Of a stretch of DNA of 5,825 bases, positions 1 to 5,204 are shown piece by piece. The notes beneath the pieces were generated by a model that searched no databases, was not told where the DNA came from, and worked only from the letters and a program-made list of their open reading frames with translations. Both the position numbers and the translations under genes were made by a program. The stretch's first letter is position 1, and every line of letters begins with the position of its first letter. The DNA is from Nitrospinota bacterium (GTDB lineage Bacteria; UBA8248), in contig JAPYQX010000190.1 of NCBI GenBank assembly GCA_029937135.1, forward strand, positions 1 through 5,825, read 5' to 3'.

Positions 1-2
1 AG

Positions 3-797
3 GCGGGCGAGTGGGGCTACCATCGCTTTACGTATGACGGCCGCTACTGCTACGGCTCGCCCGCGCCCGAGGGCTTTGTCGGCAACATCCTCGGCATACT
101 CGACCTCAAGAACCCCGAGAAGCCCGAGTACGCAGCACAGTGGTGGGTGCCTGGCCAGTGGGTTGGCGGCGGCGAGGAGCCGCTTTCCGAGGGCAGGCGG
201 GTGCGGTGCCACCATCCGCTCCGGCAGGGCGACAGGCTCTACAGCGGTTGGTGGCATCACGGCTGGTATATCCACGACATCTCGGATATCTCGAATCCAA
301 AGCCTATTGTACATGTGGACTGGAGCCCGCCATTCACCAGCCCCACCCACACGGTGATGCCGCTGCCCTATGAGATCAAGGGGCGCAAGATCCTCATCGT
401 GAACGACGAGGAGGTCTCCGACCGTCTGGCCTCGGTGCCCAACGCGTTTTTATGGGTCGTCGACGCCACCGCGGAGACCAACCCGGTGCCCATCGCCACC
501 TACCGGGCGCGTAAGGACGATCAACCCTTCGATCCCGACTTCTGGTACGGCTGTCATCAGCCCCAGGAGCAGATATACGGCGAGCAGACGATGTTCGCCG
601 TCACCTGGTTCGGCGGCGGGCTCAGGATGATCGACATCTCGGACCCCTGGAGTGTCGAGGAGTTGGGCTACTACATCCCCGAGCCCGGCAAGGGTTACGA
701 GATTACCCAGAGCAACGACGTGTTTCAGGCTCCGGACGGGCTCTACTATCTGGTGGACCGGTGCGCCGGCTTCGATATCCTCGAATGGACGGGTTAA
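3..797 (+). CDS. LVIVD-repeat beta-propeller protein, C-terminal part (5' end outside window)
   Basis: The frame is open from the first complete codon to a TAA at 795-797, giving 264 visible residues; the N-terminus lies upstream of the window. At least four LVIVD-type repeats (hydrophobic strand, Asp, then an N/D-P turn) are readable: ILGILDLKNPEKP (residues 30-41), WYIHDISDISNPKP (88-101), FLWVVDATAETNPVP (149-163) and LRMIDISDPWSVEELG (207-222). This spacing fits propeller blades. Conserved-looking His/Cys-rich stretches lie between them (RCHHP, SPTHTV, YGCHQPQEQ) and could line a metal or ligand site, but that is inference. LVIVD proteins are often secreted or surface-exposed in environmental bacteria, and their biochemical role is poorly defined. 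A broken amidohydrolase starts 16 nt downstream on the same strand, suggesting a former operon. Confidence in the family is high; in function, low. Confidence 0.85.
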   Translation, partial: AGEWGYHRFTYDGRYCYGSPAPEGFVGNILGILDLKNPEKPEYAAQWWVPGQWVGGGEEPLSEGRRVRCHHPLRQGDRLYSGWWHHGWYIHDISDISNPKPIVHVDWSPPFTSPTHTVMPLPYEIKGRKILIVNDEEVSDRLASVPNAFLWVVDATAETNPVPIATYRARKDDQPFDPDFWYGCHQPQEQIYGEQTMFAVTWFGGGLRMIDISDPWSVEELGYYIPEPGKGYEITQSNDVFQAPDGLYYLVDRCAGFDILEWTG

Positions 798-813
798 ATA
801 TCGAAGACGCGTC

Positions 814-1121
814 ATGAAAATCGACATTCACTCCCACTACATTCCGCCGGCCTACATGGAACTCGTCCGCGAGGAGGGAAACCCCTACGGGAGACATCTA
901 TCGAAATTACCCTCGGGCGAGCCCGCTCTCTTCGGAGACAATCGGCTTATTCCCTTTCTTGATGAAAACGCAGGGAGTGGATATGCAGGTCGTCTCTCCG
1001 CCGCCCTTTCTTTTTCAGTACGATCTGCCTCTTCCGCTCGGTGAGGAGGTGCGCGTTTTCTGAACGACGAGGCGCACTCACTGGAGAAAAAAAACATCCC
1101 GGTAAATTCCCCGCGATGGCC
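814..1121 (+). pseudogene. Amidohydrolase (ACMSD/amidohydrolase_2-like) N-terminal fragment, frameshifted and truncated
   Basis: An ATG at 814 opens a reading frame beginning MKIDIHSHYIPPAYMEL. The DIHSHYIPP segment is the N-terminal metal-binding HxH motif of metal-dependent amidohydrolases such as ACMSD-like decarboxylases and hydrolases. The frame then breaks. Around 971-974 an apparent 4-nt insertion (CAGG) moves homology from frame 1 to frame 2, where QVVSPPPFLFQYDLPLP follows at about 986-1036. Near 1050 it returns to frame 1 (ARFLNDEAHSLEK, from 1051). At the A8 tract (1087-1094) it shifts to frame 3, reading HPGKFPAMA to 1121. These pieces line up in the order expected for one protein of the family. 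Nothing of the remaining two thirds (catalytic His and Asp, C-terminal barrel strands) is present: the sequence runs straight into a dehydrogenase relic on the other strand. Some codons before DENG may also be missing. The gene is certainly non-functional as read, unless the indels are sequencing errors; the truncation would remain. Confidence 0.8.
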
Positions 1122-1284
1122 TCATTGCTCATGGCGGTTCGATGGTCAATGTAGTAGGCCGCTCCCGGGCGGGCAGGTCTCGAATTCGAGCGTGAAGCCT
1201 CCGTCCGCCTTTCGCGCGGCCTCGAGGACAGCGAGAGCCGCTTTCATGAGTTTGGGGCCGAAGGGACGCCCGGGAAACTTCACG
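1113..1284 (-). pseudogene. Relic of isocitrate/isopropylmalate dehydrogenase-family gene (N-terminal fragment, duplicate of the gene at 2608-3675)
   Basis: Read on the minus strand, 1259 down to 1113 aligns with 3633 down to 3488 of the intact dehydrogenase gene in this window. By eye there are about 23 mismatches and one 1-nt insertion over about 147 nt, roughly 85 percent identity. The translation gives LMKAALAVLEAARKADGG against LMEASLPVLEAAQKADGG in the intact copy. After the indel (within the C/G-rich stretch near 1167) it continues GAAYYIDHRTAMSNEAIA against GAAYYTDHGTAMSDEAIA. Homology probably extends a little further to FPGRPFGPKL (about 1284), matching IPGDNIGPEL. Only residues about 9-63 of the family's 350 or so are represented, so no catalytic function is possible. 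Many differences are at third codon positions, which suggests the fragment derives from a related paralogue or homologue that was once under selection, rather than a very recent copy. The high-coordinate boundary is uncertain. Confidence 0.85.
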
Positions 1285-1361
1285 CCCCAGTTGCCCCCGA
1301 CCCGGGTCCGGGTCTTCCCGTCGATGCGGATGACGCCTGGTTCCTCAAAATCAAGAAAGTG

Positions 1362-1390
1362 TTGACATGGATTTGGAGCATTGCTATATA
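1362..1390 (+). promoter_or_regulatory. Sigma70-type promoter for the small secreted protein
   Basis: TTGACA (1362-1367) is followed by a 17-nt spacer and TATATA (1385-1390): a perfect -35 box, ideal spacing and a 5/6 match to TATAAT. Transcription would begin near 1397, at a small palindrome (CCCG-AA-CGGG, 1397-1406), about 55 nt upstream of the TTG start at 1453. This is the best promoter I can see in the window, and the gene it drives is a small exported protein. A second TTGACA (1419-1424) has no matching -10 box. Confidence 0.75.
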
Positions 1391-1452
1391 GCGATTCCCG
1401 AACGGGCCGTGAAAATTTTTGACAGTACACAATCTCAAGAAAAGGAATCGAC

Positions 1453-1722
1453 TTGCGTAACGTGATTACATCTATTCTTGCCTCTGCCGCCGTTTTATTC
1501 TTGATGGCCGGACCAGTCCACGCCGATGAAAACACCGATAAAGTTGTTGCGAAAATGGCCGAAGGCGATGTTTCATCTATTTGTAAGGGTGGCCGGGCCA
1601 CGATAGCTTCGGCATCATCCGAGGCTACCACTGCCTTGGCTCAGGCCGGTGAAATTAGCGGTGATTTTCAAGCTATTGGACAAGCGGCGGGCGGACAGTT
1701 TTTTAAGGAAAAGTGTCAATAA
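1453..1722 (+). CDS. Small secreted protein with signal peptide and two cysteines, function unknown
   Basis: This gene encodes 89 residues and I do not recognise the family. It starts at TTG 1453; AAAGGA (1441-1446) sits 6 nt upstream as ribosome-binding site, and the basic residue (Arg2) and hydrophobic run begin immediately after this codon. Residues 1-25 form a classical Sec signal peptide: charged N-region, a core around LASAAVLFLMAG, and an AxA-type cleavage site PVHA before DEN. The mature part is about 64 residues, acidic at its start and Ala/Gly/Ser-rich in the middle. It has one Cys near the centre (SICKGG, residue 40) and one at the end (KEKCQ, residue 88), which could form a disulfide in the periplasm. 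No CxxCH haem motif is present, so it is not a cytochrome c. AT-richer codons and its own strong promoter set it apart from its neighbours. It lies alone between a gene relic and a terminator. That it is a real gene is likely; its role is unknown. Confidence 0.75.
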   Translation: MRNVITSILASAAVLFLMAGPVHADENTDKVVAKMAEGDVSSICKGGRATIASASSEATTALAQAGEISGDFQAIGQAAGGQFFKEKCQ

Positions 1723-1757
1723 TCTCCCTGTTGGGATGACGAATTCATGCCACTTCA

Positions 1758-1940
1758 TTGAAAATCGAGCTTTGTAACTTCAGCTTAATCACATTTTCAG
1801 CACCGATGATTTTTGTTGGCGCATCTGCTGTAGGCGATCCGGCCCCCGATGAGCGGGACGGTTGGCACGAAGTTCGAGTCCGGGCCTACAAAGATTGGAA
1901 ACATGGTGATGCCGTCCGCTCTCGCGGGTTAGACACTTAA
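1758..1940 (+). CDS. Doubtful 60-residue open frame downstream of the small secreted protein
   Basis: TTG at 1758 (or ATG at 1806) opens a frame ending at TAA 1938-1940, ten nt before the terminator stem. The 60-residue reading begins with a hydrophobic stretch (FSLITFSAPMIFVGASA) that could pass as a signal or anchor, followed by a charged tail (RDGWHEVRVRAYKDWKHGD). There is no clear Shine-Dalgarno sequence for either start. The +1-offset frame from 1834 also reads as plausible protein (RPPMSGTVGTKFESGP) after a TAG. This suggests either a decayed coding fragment in another frame or simply the 3' untranslated region of the preceding transcript. No family recognised. I list it so the segment is not left blank; it may well not be a gene. 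Confidence 0.2.
   Translation: MKIELCNFSLITFSAPMIFVGASAVGDPAPDERDGWHEVRVRAYKDWKHGDAVRSRGLDT
1829..1890. repeat. 62-nt element bounded by a perfect 7-nt inverted repeat (TGTAGGC / GCCTACA)
   Basis: TGTAGGC (1829-1835) and GCCTACA (1884-1890) are exact reverse complements. Inside lie further complementary pieces (CCCG/CGGG, GGAC/GTCC) and the string GTTCGAGTCC, which resembles a tRNA T-arm. It is too short and lacks a T stem, so it is not a functional tRNA. It may be a transcribed structured 3'UTR or chance. Confidence 0.3.
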
Positions 1941-1949
1941 ATGACAATG

Positions 1950-1991
1950 GCCCGGGCGGGGGAATTGCCCCTGCCCGGGCTGTTTGTTTTT
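1950..1991 (+). terminator. Rho-independent terminator
   Basis: A 13-bp stem with one G-U pair is formed by 1950-1962 (GCCCGGGCGGGGG) and 1968-1980 (CCCCTGCCCGGGC), closing a 5-nt loop AATTG. It is followed directly by the T-rich run TGTTTGTTTTT (1981-1991). The orientation ends plus-strand transcription from the promoter at 1362. It lies 10 nt past the stop of the doubtful frame at 1758-1940 and just beyond the stop of the convergent VOC gene at 2000. It could also slow minus-strand transcription, although no T-tract exists on that side. Confidence 0.9.
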
Positions 1992-1999
1992 GAATCGAA

Positions 2000-2503
2000 T
2001 CAGCCGTTGTATTTCTTGTTGATCCGCTCCCAATCGTCGGGGTCGTAGGTGGCCTCGGAGCTTCCGAAGGCTCCCCCGCGCTTGATGACCTCGGCCTTGG
2101 CGGTTTCCCAGTCGGCCACGCGCATTCCGAGTTCGAACAGATACCCCACGTGGTCGTGGAAATAGAGCGAGATGCGCCCGACGCCCCCATGCCCGAAAGG
2201 CCCGTAGTATTTGATGCCTTCTTTTTTGAAGGTCTCAATCCATGTGTCGAGATCCTTGAACTCGGCCTTGAACGCCCAGTGAATGAAGTGGCCATTCGGG
2301 ATGTCGGGCTCCCCTGCGTTGAGGTTGAAGACAACATCCCCGGCCCGCATGATCACCTGGGGCACGCGCTTCATTTCCTTGTCCGCTTCGGTGGCGCCGA
2401 TGCGGCGGACCAGCTCGGCGTCCAGGATTCGTGAGTAGAAATCCTCGGCTTTATCCAAATCTCCGACTGACAGGGCAAGGTGGTCGAGTCCGGAGATTTT
2501 CAT
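2000..2503 (-). CDS. VOC (glyoxalase/bleomycin-resistance/dioxygenase) superfamily protein
   Basis: This is a 167-residue protein with the paired beta-alpha-beta-beta-beta modules of the vicinal oxygen chelate fold. It opens with KISGLDHLALSVGDLDKAEDFY, the classic first strand and helix, carrying the metal ligand His8. The second module holds FIHWAF (His75; His72 nearby), and the closing strand YLFELG supplies Glu124. Together these give the two-His/one-Glu site of metal-dependent VOC enzymes such as FosA, glyoxalase I and extradiol dioxygenases. A short C-terminal extension (residues 130-167, ending NKKYNG) lies outside the usual domain. The start at 2503 is supported by GAAGGG six nt upstream. 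The gene lies 104 nt downstream of the dehydrogenase gene on the same strand, so co-transcription is likely, though an inverted repeat between them may allow separate control. The reaction cannot be deduced; lyase, dioxygenase and thiol-transfer roles are all possible. Confidence 0.85.
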   Translation of the reverse strand: MKISGLDHLALSVGDLDKAEDFYSRILDAELVRRIGATEADKEMKRVPQVIMRAGDVVFNLNAGEPDIPNGHFIHWAFKAEFKDLDTWIETFKKEGIKYYGPFGHGGVGRISLYFHDHVGYLFELGMRVADWETAKAEVIKRGGAFGSSEATYDPDDWERINKKYNG

Positions 2504-2533
2504 TTCAAACCCTTCTCAAAGAGTTCGGATAGC

Positions 2534-2564
2534 CGGCGTTATCGAAAATTTCGATATTTCGCCG
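2534..2564. promoter_or_regulatory. Long inverted repeat between dehydrogenase and VOC genes: possible operator or intercistronic hairpin
   Basis: A perfect 8-1-8 palindrome (TATCGAAA, A, TTTCGATA; 2540-2556) is flanked by a second complementary pair, CGGCG (2534-2538) and CGCCG (2560-2564). It lies 31 nt upstream of the VOC start codon and has no T-tract on the minus strand, so it is not a terminator. A repressor operator for the VOC gene, or an RNA stem stabilising one half of the transcript, would both fit. Confidence 0.5.
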
Positions 2565-2586
2565 CATGAATGCTGTTCCTTCGATA

Positions 2587-2611
2587 TCCATCCTCAGGTT
2601 TCCATCCTCAG
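2587..2611. repeat. 11-nt direct repeat across the dehydrogenase stop codon
   Basis: TCCATCCTCAG occurs at 2587-2597 and again at 2601-2611, with a period of 14 nt. The second copy contains the dehydrogenase stop (TCA at 2608-2610, TGA on the minus strand). The first copy reproduces a TGA 14 nt further on. It looks like a slipped-strand duplication at the gene's 3' end. Confidence 0.6.
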
Positions 2612-3675
2612 ATTCGGGCGATAACCGCCTCCGCTGCGGCCATGGTGCCCCGGTCGGCGCGCCCGCGCTCGTCGATGGAGAGTTCCCCCTCCTCGAGGGC
2701 CCGCCAAAGGGCGTCCTCGATTCGCCGGGCAGCGCTTTCCTCGCCGATGTGATTGAGCATCATCGCTCCTGCGAGAATTTGGCTTACCGGGTTGGCGATG
2801 CCTTGGCCCGCGATATCGGGGGCCGAGCCATGCACGGGTTCGAAGTAGGCGTAATGGTCCCCGATATTCCCCCCGGGGCACATTCCGAGGCCGCCGATGG
2901 TTCCGCCGCCCAAATCACTCAAAATATCCCCGAGAAAATTTTCCATCACAAGAACGTCGTAATGGGCGGGGTTCATGACAAGGGCCTGGGCGGCGGCGTC
3001 CGGGTAAATGGTCTCGGCCTCGATACCGGGGTATTCCCCGGCGATTTCGAGGAAAATATCACGGAAGAAGACGAAAGAGCGAAGAACATTGCTTTTCTCG
3101 ACACAGGTCACCCGGCGTACGCTGTCCGCCGGTGCGCCTTCTCGTTTTTTCGCCGCCTCGAACGCGAAGCGTACGACACGCTCGGTGCCCACCCGGGTGA
3201 TGATCATCGTATCGGCCACGGCGTTGGCTCCACCGACTCCCTTGCCGCGCGAGGCATAAAGGCCCTCGGTATTCTCGCGGATAATCACATAGTCGATGCC
3301 GCCCGGTTGATATCCGTGCAGAGGGGTGGGAACGCCCGGGTAGAGCTTGACGGGCCGCACGTTGGCGTAAAGGTCAAGACCGGTCCGGAGCACCCCACCG
3401 AGAAGGCCGGCCTCGATTCCCTCCGGTGTCCGGACGGCGGGGTCGCCCACCGGGGCCTTGAAAACACTGTCGGCCGCGCGGCAGACAGCGATGGCCTCGT
3501 CGCTCATGGCGGTTCCGTGGTCGGTATAGTAGGCCGCTCCCGCGAGGCAGGTTTCGAGTTCGAGGGTGAAGCCTCCGTCCGCCTTTTGAGCGGCTTCGAG
3601 GACGGGGAGGGATGCCTCCATGAGTTCGGGGCCGATATTGTCCCCCGGAATAACGGCGATGCGATAGCTCTTCAT
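2608..3675 (-). CDS. NAD-dependent isocitrate/isopropylmalate dehydrogenase-family protein (3-isopropylmalate / tartrate / homoisocitrate dehydrogenase-like)
   Basis: This 355-residue cytoplasmic enzyme is full length for the decarboxylating beta-hydroxyacid dehydrogenase family, which oxidises and decarboxylates (2R,3S)-type malate derivatives using Mg2+ and NAD(P)+. Visible motifs: IPGDNIGPELME (residues 9-20); substrate arginines R97, R107 and R133; IIRENTEGLYASRG with catalytic Tyr140; CVEKSN with catalytic Lys194; YPDAAAQ (Asp226) and ENFLGDILSD (metal ligands Asp250 and Asp254); and HGSAPDIAG (282-290), where Asp287-Ile288 is the pattern of NAD users. The RENTEGLY segment is closer to tartrate or homoisocitrate dehydrogenases than to classical LeuB, so leucine biosynthesis is not assured; no leuC or leuD is in the window. 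The start at 3675 has GAGGAG five nt upstream; the longer frame beginning at 3717 lacks family similarity. A VOC gene follows downstream. A degraded copy of its N-terminal region lies at 1113-1284. Confidence 0.9.
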   Translation of the reverse strand: MKSYRIAVIPGDNIGPELMEASLPVLEAAQKADGGFTLELETCLAGAAYYTDHGTAMSDEAIAVCRAADSVFKAPVGDPAVRTPEGIEAGLLGGVLRTGLDLYANVRPVKLYPGVPTPLHGYQPGGIDYVIIRENTEGLYASRGKGVGGANAVADTMIITRVGTERVVRFAFEAAKKREGAPADSVRRVTCVEKSNVLRSFVFFRDIFLEIAGEYPGIEAETIYPDAAAQALVMNPAHYDVLVMENFLGDILSDLGGGTIGGLGMCPGGNIGDHYAYFEPVHGSAPDIAGQGIANPVSQILAGAMMLNHIGEESAARRIEDALWRALEEGELSIDERGRADRGTMAAAEAVIARI

Positions 3676-3708
3676 GCGGGCTCCTCGCGGTGGTTGGAAA
3701 GATTGAAA

Positions 3709-3740
3709 ACAATTCATACACCATCAGCCCATGAATTTGT
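3709..3740. promoter_or_regulatory. Inverted repeat upstream of the dehydrogenase gene (possible operator)
   Basis: ACAATTCAT (3709-3717) and ATGAATTTGT (3731-3740) are complementary over nine positions with one bulged T, separated by 13 nt. The repeat lies 34-65 nt upstream of the dehydrogenase start (3675) in an AT-rich stretch where its promoter should be. I see no convincing -35/-10 pair there. The spacing would suit a dimeric regulator. Confidence 0.35.
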
Positions 3741-3818
3741 ATGGAATCGTATTTATGGCTCATTTTTCATGAAGAGAATCTAAGTGGGAATTATGGCGAG
3801 GCGCTTGGCTAAACCTGA

Positions 3819-4786
3819 TCAGCGCCAATCATCGATGAGGTAGACCCCTGGCCGGTGGTAGCCGGCTTCATTGCCGCTTTGCATTGCCACTCCCTGAAGA
3901 TCCGTTCGAAAGCCTCGCGCAATCATGATGGGATATACTTCCTGGTGCGCCAGATTTACTCCGGCCTCAAGCCGCGATAACCCCTTTGTGGCGGCAAACG
4001 CCTCGCATGCATCCAGGAGCCGATTGAAATCGCGTTCCGCGCTCGGCCCGCCACGCACGACGCCGAATTTCACGAGACAGTTTGTCTCACTTGCTTCACT
4101 ACCTTGTCCGCAGTTGCAAACAGCAATCCCGTCCAGACCTGCATCACCCCACAGCAATACTGTGTCACCCAGGTCTTGATCGTGAAGGGCCTGAATTTCA
4201 GTCCTAAGATCAAGACCAGAATACGCATGGTCGGTGAGTTCACGGCAAGCTGCAAGGCACTCTTTCTTTTCTGTCTCCGACAACCGGGCATAGGACGATG
4301 ACATTTCTGCATCGCCGCTCCGCGGCACCGGCTTGGACATGAAAGCGGTAAGAAAGCGTGGCCAAAATCCGTATTTGCGATATAGTTCCAAATGTTTGGG
4401 GCTGTGCGAAAAGGTAAAAAGGCCGATGTGCTCCGTCTTTCAACCGTAGAAAGTCTCCATGATTGGTCCCATTAATTTCTGGGCGATGCCTTGATCTCAA
4501 AAATCGGGATGGATGGTCAGTGGGCCAAAATAGCCGACGGTTCCCCAATTCGATGCAAAATTCGATCCGATAACCTCTCCGTTCACTTCCGCAGTAAAGA
4601 AGCCAAGGGGTCGATGCGCCAACGTGCGTTAATGTAGTCCTGGTCTTCCAAAAAATTCTCGGGCTCGGGGACGCCAACGAACGTGCCGAAAGCCAGCTGG
4701 AAGATTTTCTTCGCCGCCGGCAGATCGCCCTCGGTCATTCGGCGAACTGTAACGCGGGCTTGAATGGGTTGTTGGTCGCTGGTCAT
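3819..4786 (-). pseudogene. Two-domain GNAT acetyltransferase pseudogene (one frameshift, two in-frame TGA stops)
   Basis: The ATG at 4786, with GGAGGG upstream, opens MTSDQQPIQARVTVRRMTEG, a typical GNAT start. It continues to ARWRIDP before a frameshift in the G4 run at 4607-4610; one missing base would restore PLGFFTAEVNGEVIGSNF in the downstream frame. In that frame the acetyl-CoA binding region reads LTIHPDF, TGA (4497-4499), DQGIAQKLM. The TGA replaces the expected Arg, a one-base CGA-to-TGA change. A second TGA (4440-4442) follows METFYG, where Trp (TGG) would fit. The frame then runs KTEHIGLFTFSHSPKHLELY, GFWPRFLTAFMSKP and a second domain (about 150 residues, including NLAHQEVYPIMIARGFRTDL) to a TGA at 3819-3821. 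Repaired, it would be about 322 residues. The 190-residue distal part stays open from an internal ATG (4391) but lacks the first domain's CoA loop. It is probably inactive, and its two stops are C-to-T/G-to-A transitions typical of decay. Confidence 0.85.
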
Positions 4787-4875
4787 TCCTGGCTTCCCTC
4801 CACATGTGTCCGAGACGCTACCAAGGTGCAATGGTATTTGAGAGGACGATCCCTCTGCAACCGCCGAGAGTCAGG

Positions 4876-4916
4876 CATTCGTCGCGGGTTTTATTAACCC
4901 TAAACCCTCACGAATG
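4876..4916. repeat. Nested inverted repeat
   Basis: An outer pair CATTCGT (4876-4882) / ACGAATG (4910-4916) encloses an inner pair GGGTT (4886-4890) / AACCC (4896-4900) with loop TTATT. It has no T-tract on either side that would make it a clear terminator. Role unknown; a regulatory stem or chance. Confidence 0.4.
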
Positions 4917-5132
4917 ACGCTCAACCCCGGCGTGCGTGCTCTGCGTGATAGCTGCTCGAACACGGGAGGCTGGCAAATTCTTTGTCTGGCTTAAGTCAAC
5001 GGTGGACTAAACCGATATTTCCCATATGATTCCTTTTAAGCAGGTACTCTAAATCTCGAATGGCCATTCAGGGCAACGTTTTGTTTTTGTGTACGCAATT
5101 CGAAGTCAAGACAGCATTTCATCAGGCGGATA

Positions 5133-5153
5133 TTGGGCGCAAGGGGCGCTCAA
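5133..5153. repeat. Short hairpin upstream of the FR47-like GNAT gene
   Basis: TTGGGCGC (5133-5140) pairs with GCGCTCAA (5146-5153), with one G-U pair and a 5-nt loop AAGGG. It is not followed by a T-run on the plus strand. It lies about 110 nt upstream of the ATG at 5261. Role unknown. Confidence 0.4.
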
Positions 5154-5204
5154 CTGCTTGAATAATTAACCGTAATCATCTTTGTGATGGGGGAATCGTG
5201 TATT

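Noticed and set aside
1146..1631. Minus-strand open frame of 161 codons overlapping the small secreted protein
   Set aside because: It joins the dehydrogenase relic to the antisense of the secreted-protein gene. The plus-strand gene has a promoter, ribosome-binding site and signal peptide, so this frame is an accident.
1453..1722. Small cytochrome c
   Set aside because: There is a signal peptide and two cysteines, but no CxxCH motif; the cysteines are 48 residues apart.
1829..1890. tRNA gene suggested by GTTCGAGTCC and a 7-bp acceptor-like stem
   Set aside because: The element is only 62 nt. The T stem does not pair, and there is no convincing D arm or anticodon arm and no CCA.
1789..2337. 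Minus-strand open frame across the terminator and the VOC gene
   Set aside because: It lies in the wrong frame relative to the well-supported VOC protein and runs through the terminator hairpin.
2566..3783. Long plus-strand open frame of 405 codons opposite the dehydrogenase gene
   Set aside because: It is the antisense shadow of a GC-rich gene that has all family motifs on the minus strand. Its own translation shows no domain and its start has no credible ribosome-binding site.
4440..4499. Selenocysteine or stop-codon recoding at the two TGA codons in the GNAT gene
   Set aside because: TGA is the normal stop of the dehydrogenase and VOC genes here. The sites correspond to Arg and Trp positions rather than Cys, and a frameshift further upstream already breaks the gene.
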